Of a stretch of DNA of 41,757 bases, positions 24,642 through 35,100 are shown in pieces; within the stretch, counting starts at the first letter, position 1; each line of letters begins with the position of its first letter. The translations under genes and the position numbers were made by a program. The DNA comes from Balneolaceae bacterium. GTDB taxonomy: Bacteria > Bacteroidota > Rhodothermia > Balneolales > Balneolaceae. The DNA lies in contig JAEPNO010000023.1 of the NCBI GenBank assembly GCA_017643365.1, positions 1 through 41,757 on the forward strand, in the 5' to 3' direction. A model generated the notes under the pieces. It was not told where the DNA came from, searched no databases, and saw nothing but the letters and a program-made list of their open reading frames with translations.

Positions 24642-25022
24642 TTAAGTATTAAGTTCTTCTACGGATGCCCTGATAGTGAGCTCTAAATTTCTTTTCAGAT
24701 ATGGTTTTTGGATGTATTCTTTAATTAAGCCATTTGCCATGGCCTCTTTAATCACCTCATTTTTGCCAAAGCCGGTTAGTATGAAATAAATGGTATCCGG
24801 ATGTGTAGTTTTAGCTTGGGTTATGAATTCAATTCCATTCATACGAGGCATTTTCATATCAGAAACTACCACATGGATCTTCGGGTGCTCATTTAGAACT
24901 TCTAAAGCAAGTGCACCATTTTTGGCGGTATACACTTCAAATTTTTCTTTGAAGGCAAGTTCAAATACTCTCAAGTTGATAACTTCGTCATCGACATATA
25001 AAACTTTTATTGGATCAATCAT
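24642..25022 (-). CDS. Stand-alone response regulator receiver (partner of the 453-aa kinase)
   Basis: A 126-aa receiver domain, complete for phosphotransfer: D11-D12 ('LYVDDEVINLRVFE'), phospho-acceptor D55 ('VVVSDMKMPRMNG'), T83 ('FILTGFGKNEVI') and K107 ('YIQKPY'). There is no output domain. Its ATG overlaps the TGA of the kinase at 25019 in an ATGA junction, so translation is coupled and the two are surely a cognate pair. It is a close paralogue of the receiver at 22363. With no DNA-binding or enzymatic partner in the cluster, its target must be elsewhere, or it may serve to cross-wire the three kinases. Confidence 0.92.
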   Translation of the reverse strand: MIDPIKVLYVDDEVINLRVFELAFKEKFEVYTAKNGALALEVLNEHPKIHVVVSDMKMPRMNGIEFITQAKTTHPDTIYFILTGFGKNEVIKEAMANGLIKEYIQKPYLKRNLELTIRASVEELNT

Positions 25023-26380
25023 GTCACCGAAAATGCTTCAAATTCAATATTTACTTCCGTACCCGAAGATTCGTTAGAATTGTACGTAATTATAGCATTA
25101 TGCTCAGATAATATTTTAAAAACAATGGAAAGCCCTAATCCGGTGCCTTCTCCGGGTGAACGGGTAGTAAAAAAAGGTTCCGATATTTTTGGAAGTATAT
25201 CTTTAGAAATACCAATTCCACTATCCTTTATATTAACAGCAATTACTTGGTCATCAACATTGGTTTCGATATCAATAGTGCCTGATTCTGGAATTGCCTG
25301 TATAGAATTGGTTAAGATATTCAAAAACACCTGATGCAATTTCCCATTATTCCCTTTTACAAATGCGGGAGAGAGGGAGAACATTTTATTTACCGTAATT
25401 TTATCATCCAGCTTTTGGTTTAATATTACGACGCAGTTTTTAATAATCAGGTGGAGGTCGCAGACGTCATGCATGTCGTCAGATTGTTCGCTAAACTGAC
25501 TTAAACCCGATACTATGGTCTTTGACCTATCGAAGCCGGTTTCAATACTGTGGAGATAAAATTCTAGCTCTTCGTCTTTCAATTGAGGATTATCTTCAAA
25601 AAACTCGGAGATTCCGGTTAACCCGCCTTGAATAAAATTGAGGGGATTATTTAACTCGTGCGCAACTCCTGAAGTTAATATCCCGAGCGAAGCTAACTTT
25701 TCGTTATAAACTAATTGATCCTGAGTGTTTTTAAGTTCAGAAAGTGTTTTTTCCAAATCGGCAGTTTTTTTGCCAACCATTTGTTCCAGATTATCTTTGT
25801 ACTGCTTTAGTTCAGAATAATTCTCCTTTAGTTTTTCTTTAAATCGATGACCGATATAAAGTGTAACCCAGCTTGTGAAAAACAAAATGGTGGCGTACAA
25901 AACCCAAGCTTTTAAACTTGTAACTACGCCTTCTACATCAATTGAATAGGTTAGCGTGCCAGATGTATACAAAAACCCGAAGGTGATAAAGATTCCGGTG
26001 AGTAAAAGTAATGATGAAAATGCCTGTCGATACGATCTAATGAACGAAAGTATGAAGGGGAGTACGGTTATGTAAACGGTAGCATTAGCGAGGTAGCCAA
26101 GGTTAGATAAACCGGTAATTAGTGTGAGCAAAACTACGGCAAAAAGAACAACTATCTTTGTATTTAGGCTCAGTTTCTGCCTTAAAATAGTTATGCCGAT
26201 AATTCCGAGAAGACTAACAGATTGTATGATAAAAGCCTGGCCAACATCAAACTGGACATCACGAAAATAGGAGACGATCTGAATAACAATCCCAACTCCA
26301 CTAAACAAGATCAAGCCTGTGTTTACAACCTGATTTTGAAGCTCATAAATTTCATCATTAATAGAGTTTTTGTCACTCAT
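25019..26380 (-). CDS. Membrane histidine kinase without PAS domain (second of three paralogues)
   Basis: A 453-aa kinase. It has the same six-helix N-terminal membrane module (~20-180) as its two neighbours but no PAS domain: a short coiled coil (~183-225) leads directly to the H-box His241 ('LTSGVAHELNNPLNFIQGG'). The GHKL ATPase domain is complete ('GNNGKLHQVFLNILTNSIQA', 'IKDSGIGI', '[19 protein letters not shown]'). Comparison with the 602- and 607-aa paralogues shows the PAS was lost here or gained by the other two. It ends in an ATGA overlap with its receiver gene. A gap of 129 bp separates it from the end of the first kinase. Confidence 0.93.
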   Translation of the reverse strand: MSDKNSINDEIYELQNQVVNTGLILFSGVGIVIQIVSYFRDVQFDVGQAFIIQSVSLLGIIGITILRQKLSLNTKIVVLFAVVLLTLITGLSNLGYLANATVYITVLPFILSFIRSYRQAFSSLLLLTGIFITFGFLYTSGTLTYSIDVEGVVTSLKAWVLYATILFFTSWVTLYIGHRFKEKLKENYSELKQYKDNLEQMVGKKTADLEKTLSELKNTQDQLVYNEKLASLGILTSGVAHELNNPLNFIQGGLTGISEFFEDNPQLKDEELEFYLHSIETGFDRSKTIVSGLSQFSEQSDDMHDVCDLHLIIKNCVVILNQKLDDKITVNKMFSLSPAFVKGNNGKLHQVFLNILTNSIQAIPESGTIDIETNVDDQVIAVNIKDSGIGISKDILPKISEPFFTTRSPGEGTGLGLSIVFKILSEHNAIITYNSNESSGTEVNIEFEAFSVT

Positions 26381-26509
26381 AGAATTGCATAAAGCAGATA
26401 ACCTAAAAAAAATGGAAGCTTAAAGAAGCCTCCATTGATAGCACAAAAATATAGTTTAAATAATTCAAGCGTTTCCGAATCTGAGAGCATTCTAATAATG
26501 CGAAGAGAC

Positions 26510-28333
26510 TTACTCTAGAATAGAGTATTTAAAAGATAAGTTTACAGTTGTACCAAGGTTGTTGGATGAGTCAAAGTGTATTTCGGCACCATGAGCATCA
26601 AGAATTTTAAAAACAATGGTTAAGCCTAATCCGGTGCCTTTGCCGGGGGCTTTGGTTGTGTAGAAGGGATCGGCAATTCTACTCAAATCTTCTTTGGAAA
26701 TTCCGGTTCCATTATCATTAATTACAATCTGAAATATAGACTCAGTTTTATTGATTTGTATTCTAATTAATGGTGATTCAACTTGTTCAACCGCGTGAAT
26801 GGCATTCGTGAGTAAATTCAAAAATACCTGATGTAGTTTTCCTGAATTTCCCTTTATCCTTGCCTGAGAATCTGTGTAGTCTTTTTCGATGGTAAGCTCA
26901 TCGGGTATTTGATGGCGAAGAATGACTAAACAATTTTCAATAATCTGTTTAAGATCACAGACCTCGTCTAAATCATCGTTTTGCCTACTAAATTCATTTA
27001 AACTCGAAACGATAGAATTAGATCGATCAATTCCATTTTGGATGCTGAATAAATAGAATTCAAGTTCTTCGTTGGTTAAATGGTCATTGTTTTTGAAGAA
27101 CTCTTCAATGCCTTCTAACCCGCCCTGTATAAAGTTAAGCGGATTGTTTAGTTCGTGGGCAACTCCTGAAGTTAACACCCCAAGCGATGCCATTTTATCG
27201 GCTTGCATAAGCTGACTTTGGGTTTCTTTCAGTTCTTGGAGCGCCAAGTTTAATTCATTATTCGAACTCTTTAACTCTTTATTTTTCCTATTTAAATCTT
27301 TGGTTTTTTTCCTAACCATTTGTTCGAGTTTGTTTCTGTACTTATCTAACTCTCTTTCAATTTCTTTTTGTTCGGTTATATCGCGTAAAATTCCTTGAAT
27401 GTAGATTTCATCGCTAAGCTCAACTAAACTCAGTTTTATATCAACATCTATAATCTTGCCGGAACTATGAAGATGCTGCCATTCGAATCGAACTTTCTCA
27501 CCACCCATTAATTCAGCAACATTATTTTCGGCCGCTTGTTTCGAGCTTAATCCATTAGGTTGAAATTCGGGGCTTAATTCCCACGGAGTTTTACCTATAA
27601 ACTGCTCTTTCTCTAACCCAAACAATTCAAGTGCTTCTTTGTTACTCTCGAAATACACACCATTGTTTAACAGAACAATTGCATCATTGGCTTGCTCAAA
27701 AAGTGCTTTAAATTTCTTTTGATTGTTATCCAGCTCAATATTTTGTTGCCCTAGCTCAATATTTTTGGATCGGATTTTTGATCCAAATCGATAGGCAACA
27801 TACAATACTCCCCAGGTAGTACTAATGATTGTTATTAGCTCGCCAACCCAAGAGGAGGGATGGTCGAGGTAAGTTCTAATATCAAAGTTGTAATCGAGAT
27901 AATCTGTTAAGAATAAAAAACCAACTGAGATATAAAATAAACAGTAAAATAATAGGGTATAGACTGCATGCCTAATCGACCAAACAAATGCTATAAAAAT
28001 GGGGGTAATTGCCAGATAATATTTAACCGGTGAAATTAACCCTCTACTAATTAAACCATTAAAAAGGCCAATAGTGATAATTACTACAATAATTGAGAGC
28101 TTTATTTCTATCGAAATGCGTTTTCGAAGAATTGCCAATCCTATTATAAGTGACGTAATAACCGATTGAATAATAATCGGTAAAACTAGGTCAAACTGGA
28201 TGTTTCTGATATACGCAACTATGGTTACGATTACCAGAATAAAACTGAATACAACCAACGCTTTATCGAGAACTTCATTCTGAAGATCGTAAAGCTCTTT
28301 GTCTCGATTCCAGCTTTTGTTGTTTCTAAACAT
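26510..28333 (-). CDS. Membrane PAS histidine kinase (first of three paralogues, no adjacent receiver)
   Basis: A 607-aa kinase with the same architecture as the one at 22736. A membrane module of about six helices (~25-185) precedes a PAS domain (~207-322, 'KFKALFEQANDAIVLLNNG' to '[12 protein letters not shown]') and a long coiled coil. The H-box His393 lies in 'LTSGVAHELNNPLNFIQGG' and the GHKL domain contains '[20 protein letters not shown]', 'INDNGTGI' and 'FYTTKAPGKGTGLGLTIVF'. Its H-box region is closer to that of the 453-aa kinase, while its domain layout is closer to that of the 602-aa kinase. Unlike those two it has no receiver gene after it. It is the promoter-proximal member and follows the S10 peptidase gene by 78 bp. 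Confidence 0.93.
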   Translation of the reverse strand: MFRNNKSWNRDKELYDLQNEVLDKALVVFSFILVIVTIVAYIRNIQFDLVLPIIIQSVITSLIIGLAILRKRISIEIKLSIIVVIITIGLFNGLISRGLISPVKYYLAITPIFIAFVWSIRHAVYTLLFYCLFYISVGFLFLTDYLDYNFDIRTYLDHPSSWVGELITIISTTWGVLYVAYRFGSKIRSKNIELGQQNIELDNNQKKFKALFEQANDAIVLLNNGVYFESNKEALELFGLEKEQFIGKTPWELSPEFQPNGLSSKQAAENNVAELMGGEKVRFEWQHLHSSGKIIDVDIKLSLVELSDEIYIQGILRDITEQKEIERELDKYRNKLEQMVRKKTKDLNRKNKELKSSNNELNLALQELKETQSQLMQADKMASLGVLTSGVAHELNNPLNFIQGGLEGIEEFFKNNDHLTNEELEFYLFSIQNGIDRSNSIVSSLNEFSRQNDDLDEVCDLKQIIENCLVILRHQIPDELTIEKDYTDSQARIKGNSGKLHQVFLNLLTNAIHAVEQVESPLIRIQINKTESIFQIVINDNGTGISKEDLSRIADPFYTTKAPGKGTGLGLTIVFKILDAHGAEIHFDSSNNLGTTVNLSFKYSILE

Positions 28334-28411
28334 CAGGAGTAATTACATGAATTAATCAGTTTAGCAATCATCCATTATTTTAACCTAAAACTCAAACTAA
28401 ATATATTTGAA

Positions 28412-29905
28412 TTAATATTTTGCCGGCACCCCTTCAGCAGGTAGTGATTTCTTAATAAATTCTCTGATATCTTGATTTGAAAGCTCGAGATCTTCACGAC
28501 GTAAGTACATCATATGTCCGCTTCTATAGCCTTTAAAACTTAGTCGATCTTTCATTCGCCCACTTGGGTCGAGTTGCCACATGGTGTATTTGGCATCAAA
28601 ATATTTAGTAGCTCCATCGTAATACCCACTTTGTACCATGGTGTGTAGGTAGGGATTCATAGCCATTGCCTGGCGTAGATTTTCGCCCGTTTCATTGCCC
28701 GAGCGATCCCAAGGGTGAACCGGCCCAAACATGTTATATTTGATGTCGGTTACATAGTTCAGTTCGTTTTTAAAGTAGTAATTGATTGCAGGGGTAAATG
28801 AGTGTAACCATGAAGTTAATTCTGAATTAAAATCAGGGCGATCGCCGGCAATCGTTTTATCTAAACCTTTATATCTGGAATCCAATCGACCAATGGTGTG
28901 GCCTTCATCCCGTAGTAACTCTTTCCAATAAAATGCGGTAGGCACATCGAGGTTATATTGCAGGATGGCTTCTTCCGAAATGCCGGAGAATCTTGAAATC
29001 ATGCGCGCAGCTTCAGCTTTTTCTTGATCTGAGGCAAAACCACCTTTAGCAATTATCGGCATCAATGTGTTGAGAGAATACTCTTCAGAAAGTTCGAGAA
29101 CTTCCAATAAATCTTTTGATTGCAAATCAGCCGGGAGCTTGTTGTGATACCATGCTGCAGCGGTAAAATACGGTACTCTTAAGCTTGCACCCAAAGGGCC
29201 ATCTCTACGACCGGTTCCACTATGTACACCTAATTCGGTTGGTGATACCAGAATTACCCCATTCAAATACATCCAATGTCTGTTTTGAAGCTGAAGTGCC
29301 AACCCCGAAACTCGCGTAGTTCCGTAGCTTTCACCAATTAAATATTTAGGAGAGTTCCACCGATTTGCACGAGAGACAAAAGTGTTGATCCACTCTGCCA
29401 AGTACTCAATATCCTGATTGACACCAAAGAATTGCTTGCGATCAGCTTCCGGATCTAAAATGCGAGAATATCCGGTATTAACAGGGTTAACAAATACAAT
29501 GTCGGCAACATCAAGTATCGAAAATGGATTTTCTTTCACTCCATATGGTTGGATCGGAAATCCTTCATCATCAATTTTTAGGATTCTAGGGCCGGTATAA
29601 GCAAGGTGCATCCACACTGAGGCTGAACCCGGTCCACCGTTAAAAGAAATAACCAGTGGGCGACGATCTATGTCTTCAACATCTTTGCGTTGGTAGTAGG
29701 TATAAAATAAAGTTGCTATGGGTTTGCCGTCGTCATCCCAAACAGGCTGTGTCCCGGCAGTTGCCGTGTAATCAAAGCGGTCACCCAAAATAGTAGCTGT
29801 GTGCGTGGTAGTAACTTCCGATTCGGCCTCTATAGCACGTTCTTGTGCAGAAATTACCGGGGAACAAATCAAAACAAATAAAATAGAAAGAGCAATATTT
29901 TTCAT
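28412..29905 (-). CDS. Exported S10 family serine carboxypeptidase-like protein
   Basis: A 497-aa protein with a Sec signal peptide (cleavage near 'SPVISAQ'). Alpha/beta-hydrolase features of peptidase family S10 are clear. The oxyanion region is 'PLVISFNGGPGSASVWMHL' (~83-101). The nucleophile is Ser193 in 'YLIGESYGTTRVSG'. The acid Asp is probably in the C-terminal 'YYDGATKYFDAKYTM' segment and the His in 'YRSGHMMYLRRED'. 'FVNPVNTGYSR' is the equivalent of the family's 'DqPvGtGfS' strand. It should remove C-terminal residues from peptides in the periplasm or medium, complementing the M14, M16 and M3 peptidases in this window. It is divergent from the VWA lipoprotein gene. Confidence 0.92.
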   Translation of the reverse strand: MKNIALSILFVLICSPVISAQERAIEAESEVTTTHTATILGDRFDYTATAGTQPVWDDDGKPIATLFYTYYQRKDVEDIDRRPLVISFNGGPGSASVWMHLAYTGPRILKIDDEGFPIQPYGVKENPFSILDVADIVFVNPVNTGYSRILDPEADRKQFFGVNQDIEYLAEWINTFVSRANRWNSPKYLIGESYGTTRVSGLALQLQNRHWMYLNGVILVSPTELGVHSGTGRRDGPLGASLRVPYFTAAAWYHNKLPADLQSKDLLEVLELSEEYSLNTLMPIIAKGGFASDQEKAEAARMISRFSGISEEAILQYNLDVPTAFYWKELLRDEGHTIGRLDSRYKGLDKTIAGDRPDFNSELTSWLHSFTPAINYYFKNELNYVTDIKYNMFGPVHPWDRSGNETGENLRQAMAMNPYLHTMVQSGYYDGATKYFDAKYTMWQLDPSGRMKDRLSFKGYRSGHMMYLRREDLELSNQDIREFIKKSLPAEGVPAKY

Positions 29906-30096
29906 ACAAACCTCAGATTATTAATTGGGTTGTATTTAATGAAAACTAAAGTGCCAATCTGTAAAAAATCATGTAACCATTTAATTAATTGGGTGTAATA
30001 AGTTTTGATTTTTAATGGGTATGGTCGGGATTAATCTATATTTTTGAGGTGTCAAGAGAAATTTTGGCATCTACAGAATATCAACAGCTACGAATT

Positions 30097-31113
30097 ATGA
30101 AAATGCGCACACCAATATTTGTAATAACACTACTCCTAACCATATTTACGGCTTGTGGAAAAGACAGTGGTGGAGAACCATCGATCGAAATGGAATTGAT
30201 TGAACGAACTACCGAAGAACCGGCAAAAGTTCGTTTATTTTTTAAAGTTGATTTAGGCGAAGAAAACCTATTTGAGACCTTAGATCAAAACGACTTCGAG
30301 ATTTATGAAAATAATTCTCTGATCTCAACGCTGGAGTCTCAGGCTCGGATCCAGAATCAAAATGGAGCATACCTATTTAGTTCGGTGTTGCTGCTCGATC
30401 TTAGCGGAAGTGTACTAAACAGCACCGATCTTCCCAGAGTGAAAGACGCAGCCGTTAATTTTATCGAAACGGTAATGCCAACTTCCTTCAATTCAGAATA
30501 TGGATCGAAAGAAATGGCCGTGTTTTGGTTCGATGGAGAAGAAAATATCCATTCATTAACTCCTTTTACCATCGATCGTGATGCATTGATTGATTCAATC
30601 CGCAGTATCGATACCGATATCAGCATCGATAATTCAACAAACTTGAATGGTGCAGTTGTTCAAGGGTTATCGGCACTGGAATCTCGATTATCTCAAACAA
30701 GCCAAGATCCGCAACTATCTACAGCGGGAGCGATGCTCATATTTACAGATGGAACTGATCAAGCAGGGCGAGTATCGTCATCAACCGCTGAATCAACGGT
30801 ACGTGGACTTTCAAGCCAGTATTCGGTGTTTACCATTGGTCTTGGCTCAGAAATCGATGAAAATACACTCCGCAAATTTGGACGTGATGGTTTTGAATTG
30901 GCGGTGAATTCCTTCGATTTGAATCAAGCATTTTTAGATATCGCAGATCAAGTGAAAAGTGCTTCGGGCTCGTTTTATGTGCTCGAGTATTGCTCACCCA
31001 AAAGATCAGGTGAGCATACGATTCAACTTCGTGCTAATTTCGCCGATCGATCCGGTCGATTTTCTACTGATTTCAACGCTACCGGATTTACCGGTGGTTG
31101 TGTGATTAATTAA
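30097..31113 (+). CDS. VWA-domain lipoprotein
   Basis: A 338-aa protein starting at the ATG 30097, which gives a lipoprotein signal 'MKMRTPIFVITLLLTIFTAC' with the lipid-anchored Cys20. A GTG at 30049 would add sixteen residues in front and spoil the signal. After a short beta region comes a von Willebrand A domain (about 92-300). Its MIDAS is complete: D101-L-S103-G-S105 ('LLLDLSGS'), a Thr in 'STNLNGAV' and Asp in 'LIFTDGTDQ'. It should bind a divalent cation and a protein or surface ligand. The last ~40 residues carry two Cys ('LEYCSPKRSG', 'GGCVIN') that could form a disulphide. It converges with the CbiX-like gene, sharing an 8-nt overlap at the two stop codons (TTAATTAA). Confidence 0.88.
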   Translation: MKMRTPIFVITLLLTIFTACGKDSGGEPSIEMELIERTTEEPAKVRLFFKVDLGEENLFETLDQNDFEIYENNSLISTLESQARIQNQNGAYLFSSVLLLDLSGSVLNSTDLPRVKDAAVNFIETVMPTSFNSEYGSKEMAVFWFDGEENIHSLTPFTIDRDALIDSIRSIDTDISIDNSTNLNGAVVQGLSALESRLSQTSQDPQLSTAGAMLIFTDGTDQAGRVSSSTAESTVRGLSSQYSVFTIGLGSEIDENTLRKFGRDGFELAVNSFDLNQAFLDIADQVKSASGSFYVLEYCSPKRSGEHTIQLRANFADRSGRFSTDFNATGFTGGCVIN

Positions 31114-32053
31114 CCGACGAACGCTGGTTAATTTCTGACAATCCTTCTTCCACACGTTTTTTAATAAAATGCTGAATATTAACGTGTGGGAGCAAAGTTT
31201 CGCCACTCCACTTGTAGTTTAAGCCTTCGAGGCGTTGAACGTATTTCTTTTCAACACCGCCGCTTGCCAGTAACACAGGAATTACGATAGCCGTGCCTTC
31301 ATCATCTGCTTTTTGAACTTGAGCACGGAAAGCCAGACGAGCTTTTTCATGGATTTCTTCATCAGCATCATCACGAACAGTTAGTGATACCATGTTCGAA
31401 TACATCGTACCATTTGTACTTTGCAAACGCTGTATTTTCTGCCCCAAATTTTCTAAAGTTGCCACCCACTTGTCGTTATCTGCTTCTTGATTTGGGCCAT
31501 GAGCAACTAATAGCACTGTTTCATTTTCAGGCTGCTCGCTTAAAGCCTGAATGCGTTCGTGAAGAATTTCGGCCACTAAATCATGATCATCTAAAGGATC
31601 AGTGATCACAATTTTGGCATTTACGTTTAGAGGCTGAAGATTTTCAGGCATTTTCATGGTCATGCGCTTATTCTTCATGTCATGAATCATCATCGGCATG
31701 GGAGCATCTGCAAGTGAATCGCGGAACCCTAACAGGTATTCGTTTTGGCGGATAATCGGGCTATACGACGAAACAAAGAGTTGAACAACTACAATATGAC
31801 CTACGCCTTTAGCATCTAGTTTTTCAAGCGCAGGTTGCATATTTAAAGCGTTAGCCATGCCCCATGCAATTTCTACCGGATGTTGATCGCGAACAGGCTC
31901 AACGGCTTCTTCGATAGCCAAATTCCAGGTTTTGTCCATACTTCCGTGGGCAAGTACAAGAACACCAACTTCGCTGTTAGATTGAAAAGCGGACGTATTA
32001 TTGATGAAAAGTAAAGTGAAAAACAGGCCAAAAAGGAGTGATCGAAAATGCAT
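31106..32053 (-). CDS. Exported CbiX/sirohydrochlorin chelatase-like protein
   Basis: A 315-aa protein with an N-terminal signal peptide ('LFGLFFTLLFINNTSAF') followed by two CbiX-type halves. The first begins 'VGVLVLAHGSMDKTWN' (His36) and continues 'HIVVVQLFVSSYSPIIRQ'. The second begins 'VLLVAHGPNQEADNDKW' and continues 'VIPVLLASGGVEKKYVQRL' and 'LLPHVNIQHFIKKR'. Class II chelatases (CbiX, SirB, CbiK) use such His residues to insert Co or Fe into sirohydrochlorin. The cytoplasmic enzymes lack a signal sequence; an exported form recalls the periplasmic CbiK of sulphate reducers, thought to handle metal or haem. No cobalamin or sirohaem genes are adjacent, so the role is open: metal/haem binding outside the cytoplasm is plausible. 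Confidence 0.8.
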   Translation of the reverse strand: MHFRSLLFGLFFTLLFINNTSAFQSNSEVGVLVLAHGSMDKTWNLAIEEAVEPVRDQHPVEIAWGMANALNMQPALEKLDAKGVGHIVVVQLFVSSYSPIIRQNEYLLGFRDSLADAPMPMMIHDMKNKRMTMKMPENLQPLNVNAKIVITDPLDDHDLVAEILHERIQALSEQPENETVLLVAHGPNQEADNDKWVATLENLGQKIQRLQSTNGTMYSNMVSLTVRDDADEEIHEKARLAFRAQVQKADDEGTAIVIPVLLASGGVEKKYVQRLEGLNYKWSGETLLPHVNIQHFIKKRVEEGLSEINQRSSVN

Positions 32054-32132
32054 GAGCTTTGCTTAATGTTAATTTAGACTATTTCTAAATTAAGGACATT
32101 CTGAATAAGCATCAATGCAGAAAAACACTTTT

Positions 32133-32168
32133 ATAAAAAAAGCCAACCCTGACAAGAGTTGGCTTTTC
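32133..32168 (-). terminator. Rho-independent terminator of the 2-oxoglutarate enzyme gene
   Basis: AAAAGCCAAC (32137-32146) and GTTGGCTTTT (32158-32167) form a 10-bp stem with an 11-nt loop. On the minus strand the stem is followed by a U run (the A run from 32134). It sits 21 bp beyond the stop of the fused 2-oxoglutarate gene and separates it from the CbiX-like gene. Confidence 0.85.
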
Positions 32169-32188
32169 AATAGCAATATGAGCTATTT

Positions 32189-35100
32189 TTATAGTTTCAT
32201 TGCTTCTTCAACAAGTTTTTGCTGTTCGGCATCGTGCATGGCTTTTTGCCCGGCTGCAGGAGATGCAGAAGCTTGACGACCGGCATAGATTAATTTCTGT
32301 CCATCGTCGAATTCTTCCATAAATCGAGTTGCAACGAAGGTCCAAGCACCCATGTTTTTTGGTTCTTCTTGGCACCAAACGATTTCTTTCACATTTGGCA
32401 TCGAAGCAAGGTACTCTTTCACATCTTTATCCGGGAATGGATAAATCTGCTCTAGTCGTGCTACCGCAATATTTTCGATTTCATTTTCCTGCTGATATTT
32501 CAACAAATCGTAATACACTTTGCCCGAGCATATCACTAAGCGTTCGAGCTTTTTCGTATCTACGTTAGTTTCATCTTTGATGAATGGCTGGAATCTGCCT
32601 TCGCCTAAATCTTCGGCTTTAGAGGTTGCCATTGGGTGACGTAGCAAACTCTTTGGCGACATCAACACTGTTGGCTTAAACTTGTCCATCAACGTTTGCT
32701 TGCGCAACATGTGGAAGTATTGCGCAGGAGTAGTGAGGTTCATCACATACATGTTATCCTCGGCACAAAGCTGTAGGAAACGCTCTAAGCGAGCAGATGA
32801 ATGCTCCGGACCTTGGCCTTCATAACCATGAGGAAGGTTCAAAACAACGGAACAAGTTTGTCCCCATTTAGCTTCACTCGAAGCCAAGAATTGATCGATA
32901 ATAATCTGAGCGCCGTTGGCGAAATCACCAAATTGTGCTTCCCAAATTACTAAGGCATCTTTCTTAGTTGCTGAGTATCCGAATTCAAAACCTAGGGCTG
33001 CATATTCACTCAACAAACTATTGTGAATATGAAACACTGCCTGATCATCAGATAAGTTGTTTAATGGCGTAAAAGTCTGATTCGTTTCAGTACCGTGTAA
33101 TACAGCATGACGGTGTGCAAAGGTGCCCCGTTCAACATCTTGTCCGGTAATACGAACTGTTCTTCCGGCTTTGAGCAACGTACCGAATGCCAATGCTTCA
33201 GCAAATCCCCAATCAATTTTCTTTTCGTTGTTTTGTACGATTTCAGCTCTCTTCGCAAGTAATCGCAACAACTTAGGGTTTGCATCAAAGTCTTTAGGAA
33301 CAGTGTTTATTTTAACCGCAATGTCTTTAAGATCATCGATGGTTGTGGTAGTATCAGGCTGCTTGCTCCACTCATCTTGATCCATTTCGATGCGTTCGAA
33401 AAATGCATTTTCTTTTGATAAGCTTGGTGCTTTTTTAGCGTCTTCGAATGCAGCTTGCAACAAATCATCAAACTCATCGAAAATCTGTTGCGTTTCTTCC
33501 TGCGTTAACTCACCGGCTTTAACCAACGATTTTGTGTAAAGATCGCGAACGGTATTATGATCGTTGATTTCTTTATACATACCGGGTTGCGTAAATGCCG
33601 GTTCATCGCCTTCGTTATGACCGTGCTTACGATATCCGATTAAATCAATAATCACATCTTTACCAAACTTCTGTCGGTATTCCAGCGCCATTTGAATTGC
33701 GTGAACGGCAGCTTCAGGACGATCACCATTTACGTGAAAAATAGGAGCGAGTACCGTTTTTGCAAGATCGGAAGCGTATTCAGTAGAGCGACCGTCTTCA
33801 GGAAGTGTGGTAAATCCAATTTGGTTGTTAATGATAATGTGAATGGTCCCACCGGTACGATATCCATCCAAAAGAGAAAGGTTTAGCGTTTCAGCAACTA
33901 CACCTTGTCCTGCAAAAGCAGCATCACCGTGCATTAACACCGGTAAAATTCGTTTTTCGGCATCTTCTTTTTCGTGATGATCGATCACTGCACGAACGGC
34001 GCCTTCCACAACTGGATTAACAGCTTCGAGGTGACTCGGATTCGGCATGAGCTGAATATCAACTTCTGCACCTGATTTCGTTTTGTGCGTTCCTTTAGCT
34101 CCCAGGTGATATTTCACATCGCCACTACCTTGTATAGTATCCGGATCTACGTTGCCTTCAAACTCGGCAAAAACGCGGTGGTAAGGCTTGTTCATAATAT
34201 TCACGAGGATATTTAAACGGCCACGATGCGCCATCCCCATAAATATTTTCTCGATATCCACTTCGCCGGCTTTTTCAAGCATAAAGTGAATCATCGGAAT
34301 CAGGGTGTCGTTACCCTCAAGCGAAAAGCGCTTATGCCCGATGTACTTTTTGTGCAAAAACTCTTCGAAGGCCATTGCCTGATTGAGTTTATGCAAAATT
34401 CCTTTTTTGTCTTCTTTGGTAAGATTTGGCTCGTTACCGGTTGATTCCATATTCTCACGCAACCAACGACGCTCTTCCATGTCGAGCAAGTGCATGTACT
34501 CAGCACCGATATGCTCGCAGTAAGTGTCGCGTAATTTTTTGATGATCTCACGTAAGGTTGCACGTCCACTTGGGAACAATTTCCCGCAGAAAAACTCTCG
34601 ATCTAGATCCCAAAGCGACAGACCATAATATTCGAGATCGAGCTCAGGATTATGTCCCGGTTTCTTTTCGAGAGGATCGAGGTTCGCAAGCACATGACCA
34701 CGCATGCGATACATATTAATCAGGCGCCAAACACCCACGGTACGGCGATCTTCCATATCAGATTTAGACGCACCGCCGAACATTCCTTCGAACTGATCTT
34801 CGCCATAAGGGATTGGCTCGTACGGAATTTCCAGATCTAAAAAGATTTCCGTCCAGAAATCAGATTGTCCGGTAAGTAATTGGTTTACTCTCTGTAAGAA
34901 CGCACCCGATTCCGCTCCTTGAATAATTCGGTGATCGTAGGTGCAGGTCATCGTCATTACTTTGCTAATGCCGAGGTGGTTCAGCGCTTGTTGCGACATC
35001 GCCTGATATTCGGCAGGATAGTCGATAGCACCAGTTGCGATGATCGCTCCCTGACCTTGCATCAATCGTGGTACCGACGAAACGGTTCCGAGCGTACCCG

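Noticed and set aside
22363-25022. Treating the two stand-alone receivers as DNA-binding response regulators
   Set aside because: Both end right after the receiver fold at 126 aa; no HTH or other output domain follows in frame.
30039-30046. TATTTTTG as a -7 promoter box for the VWA lipoprotein gene
   Set aside because: The distance to the 30097 ATG is plausible, but the only TTTG upstream (30004-30007) is about 31 nt away, too far for the usual -33 spacing.
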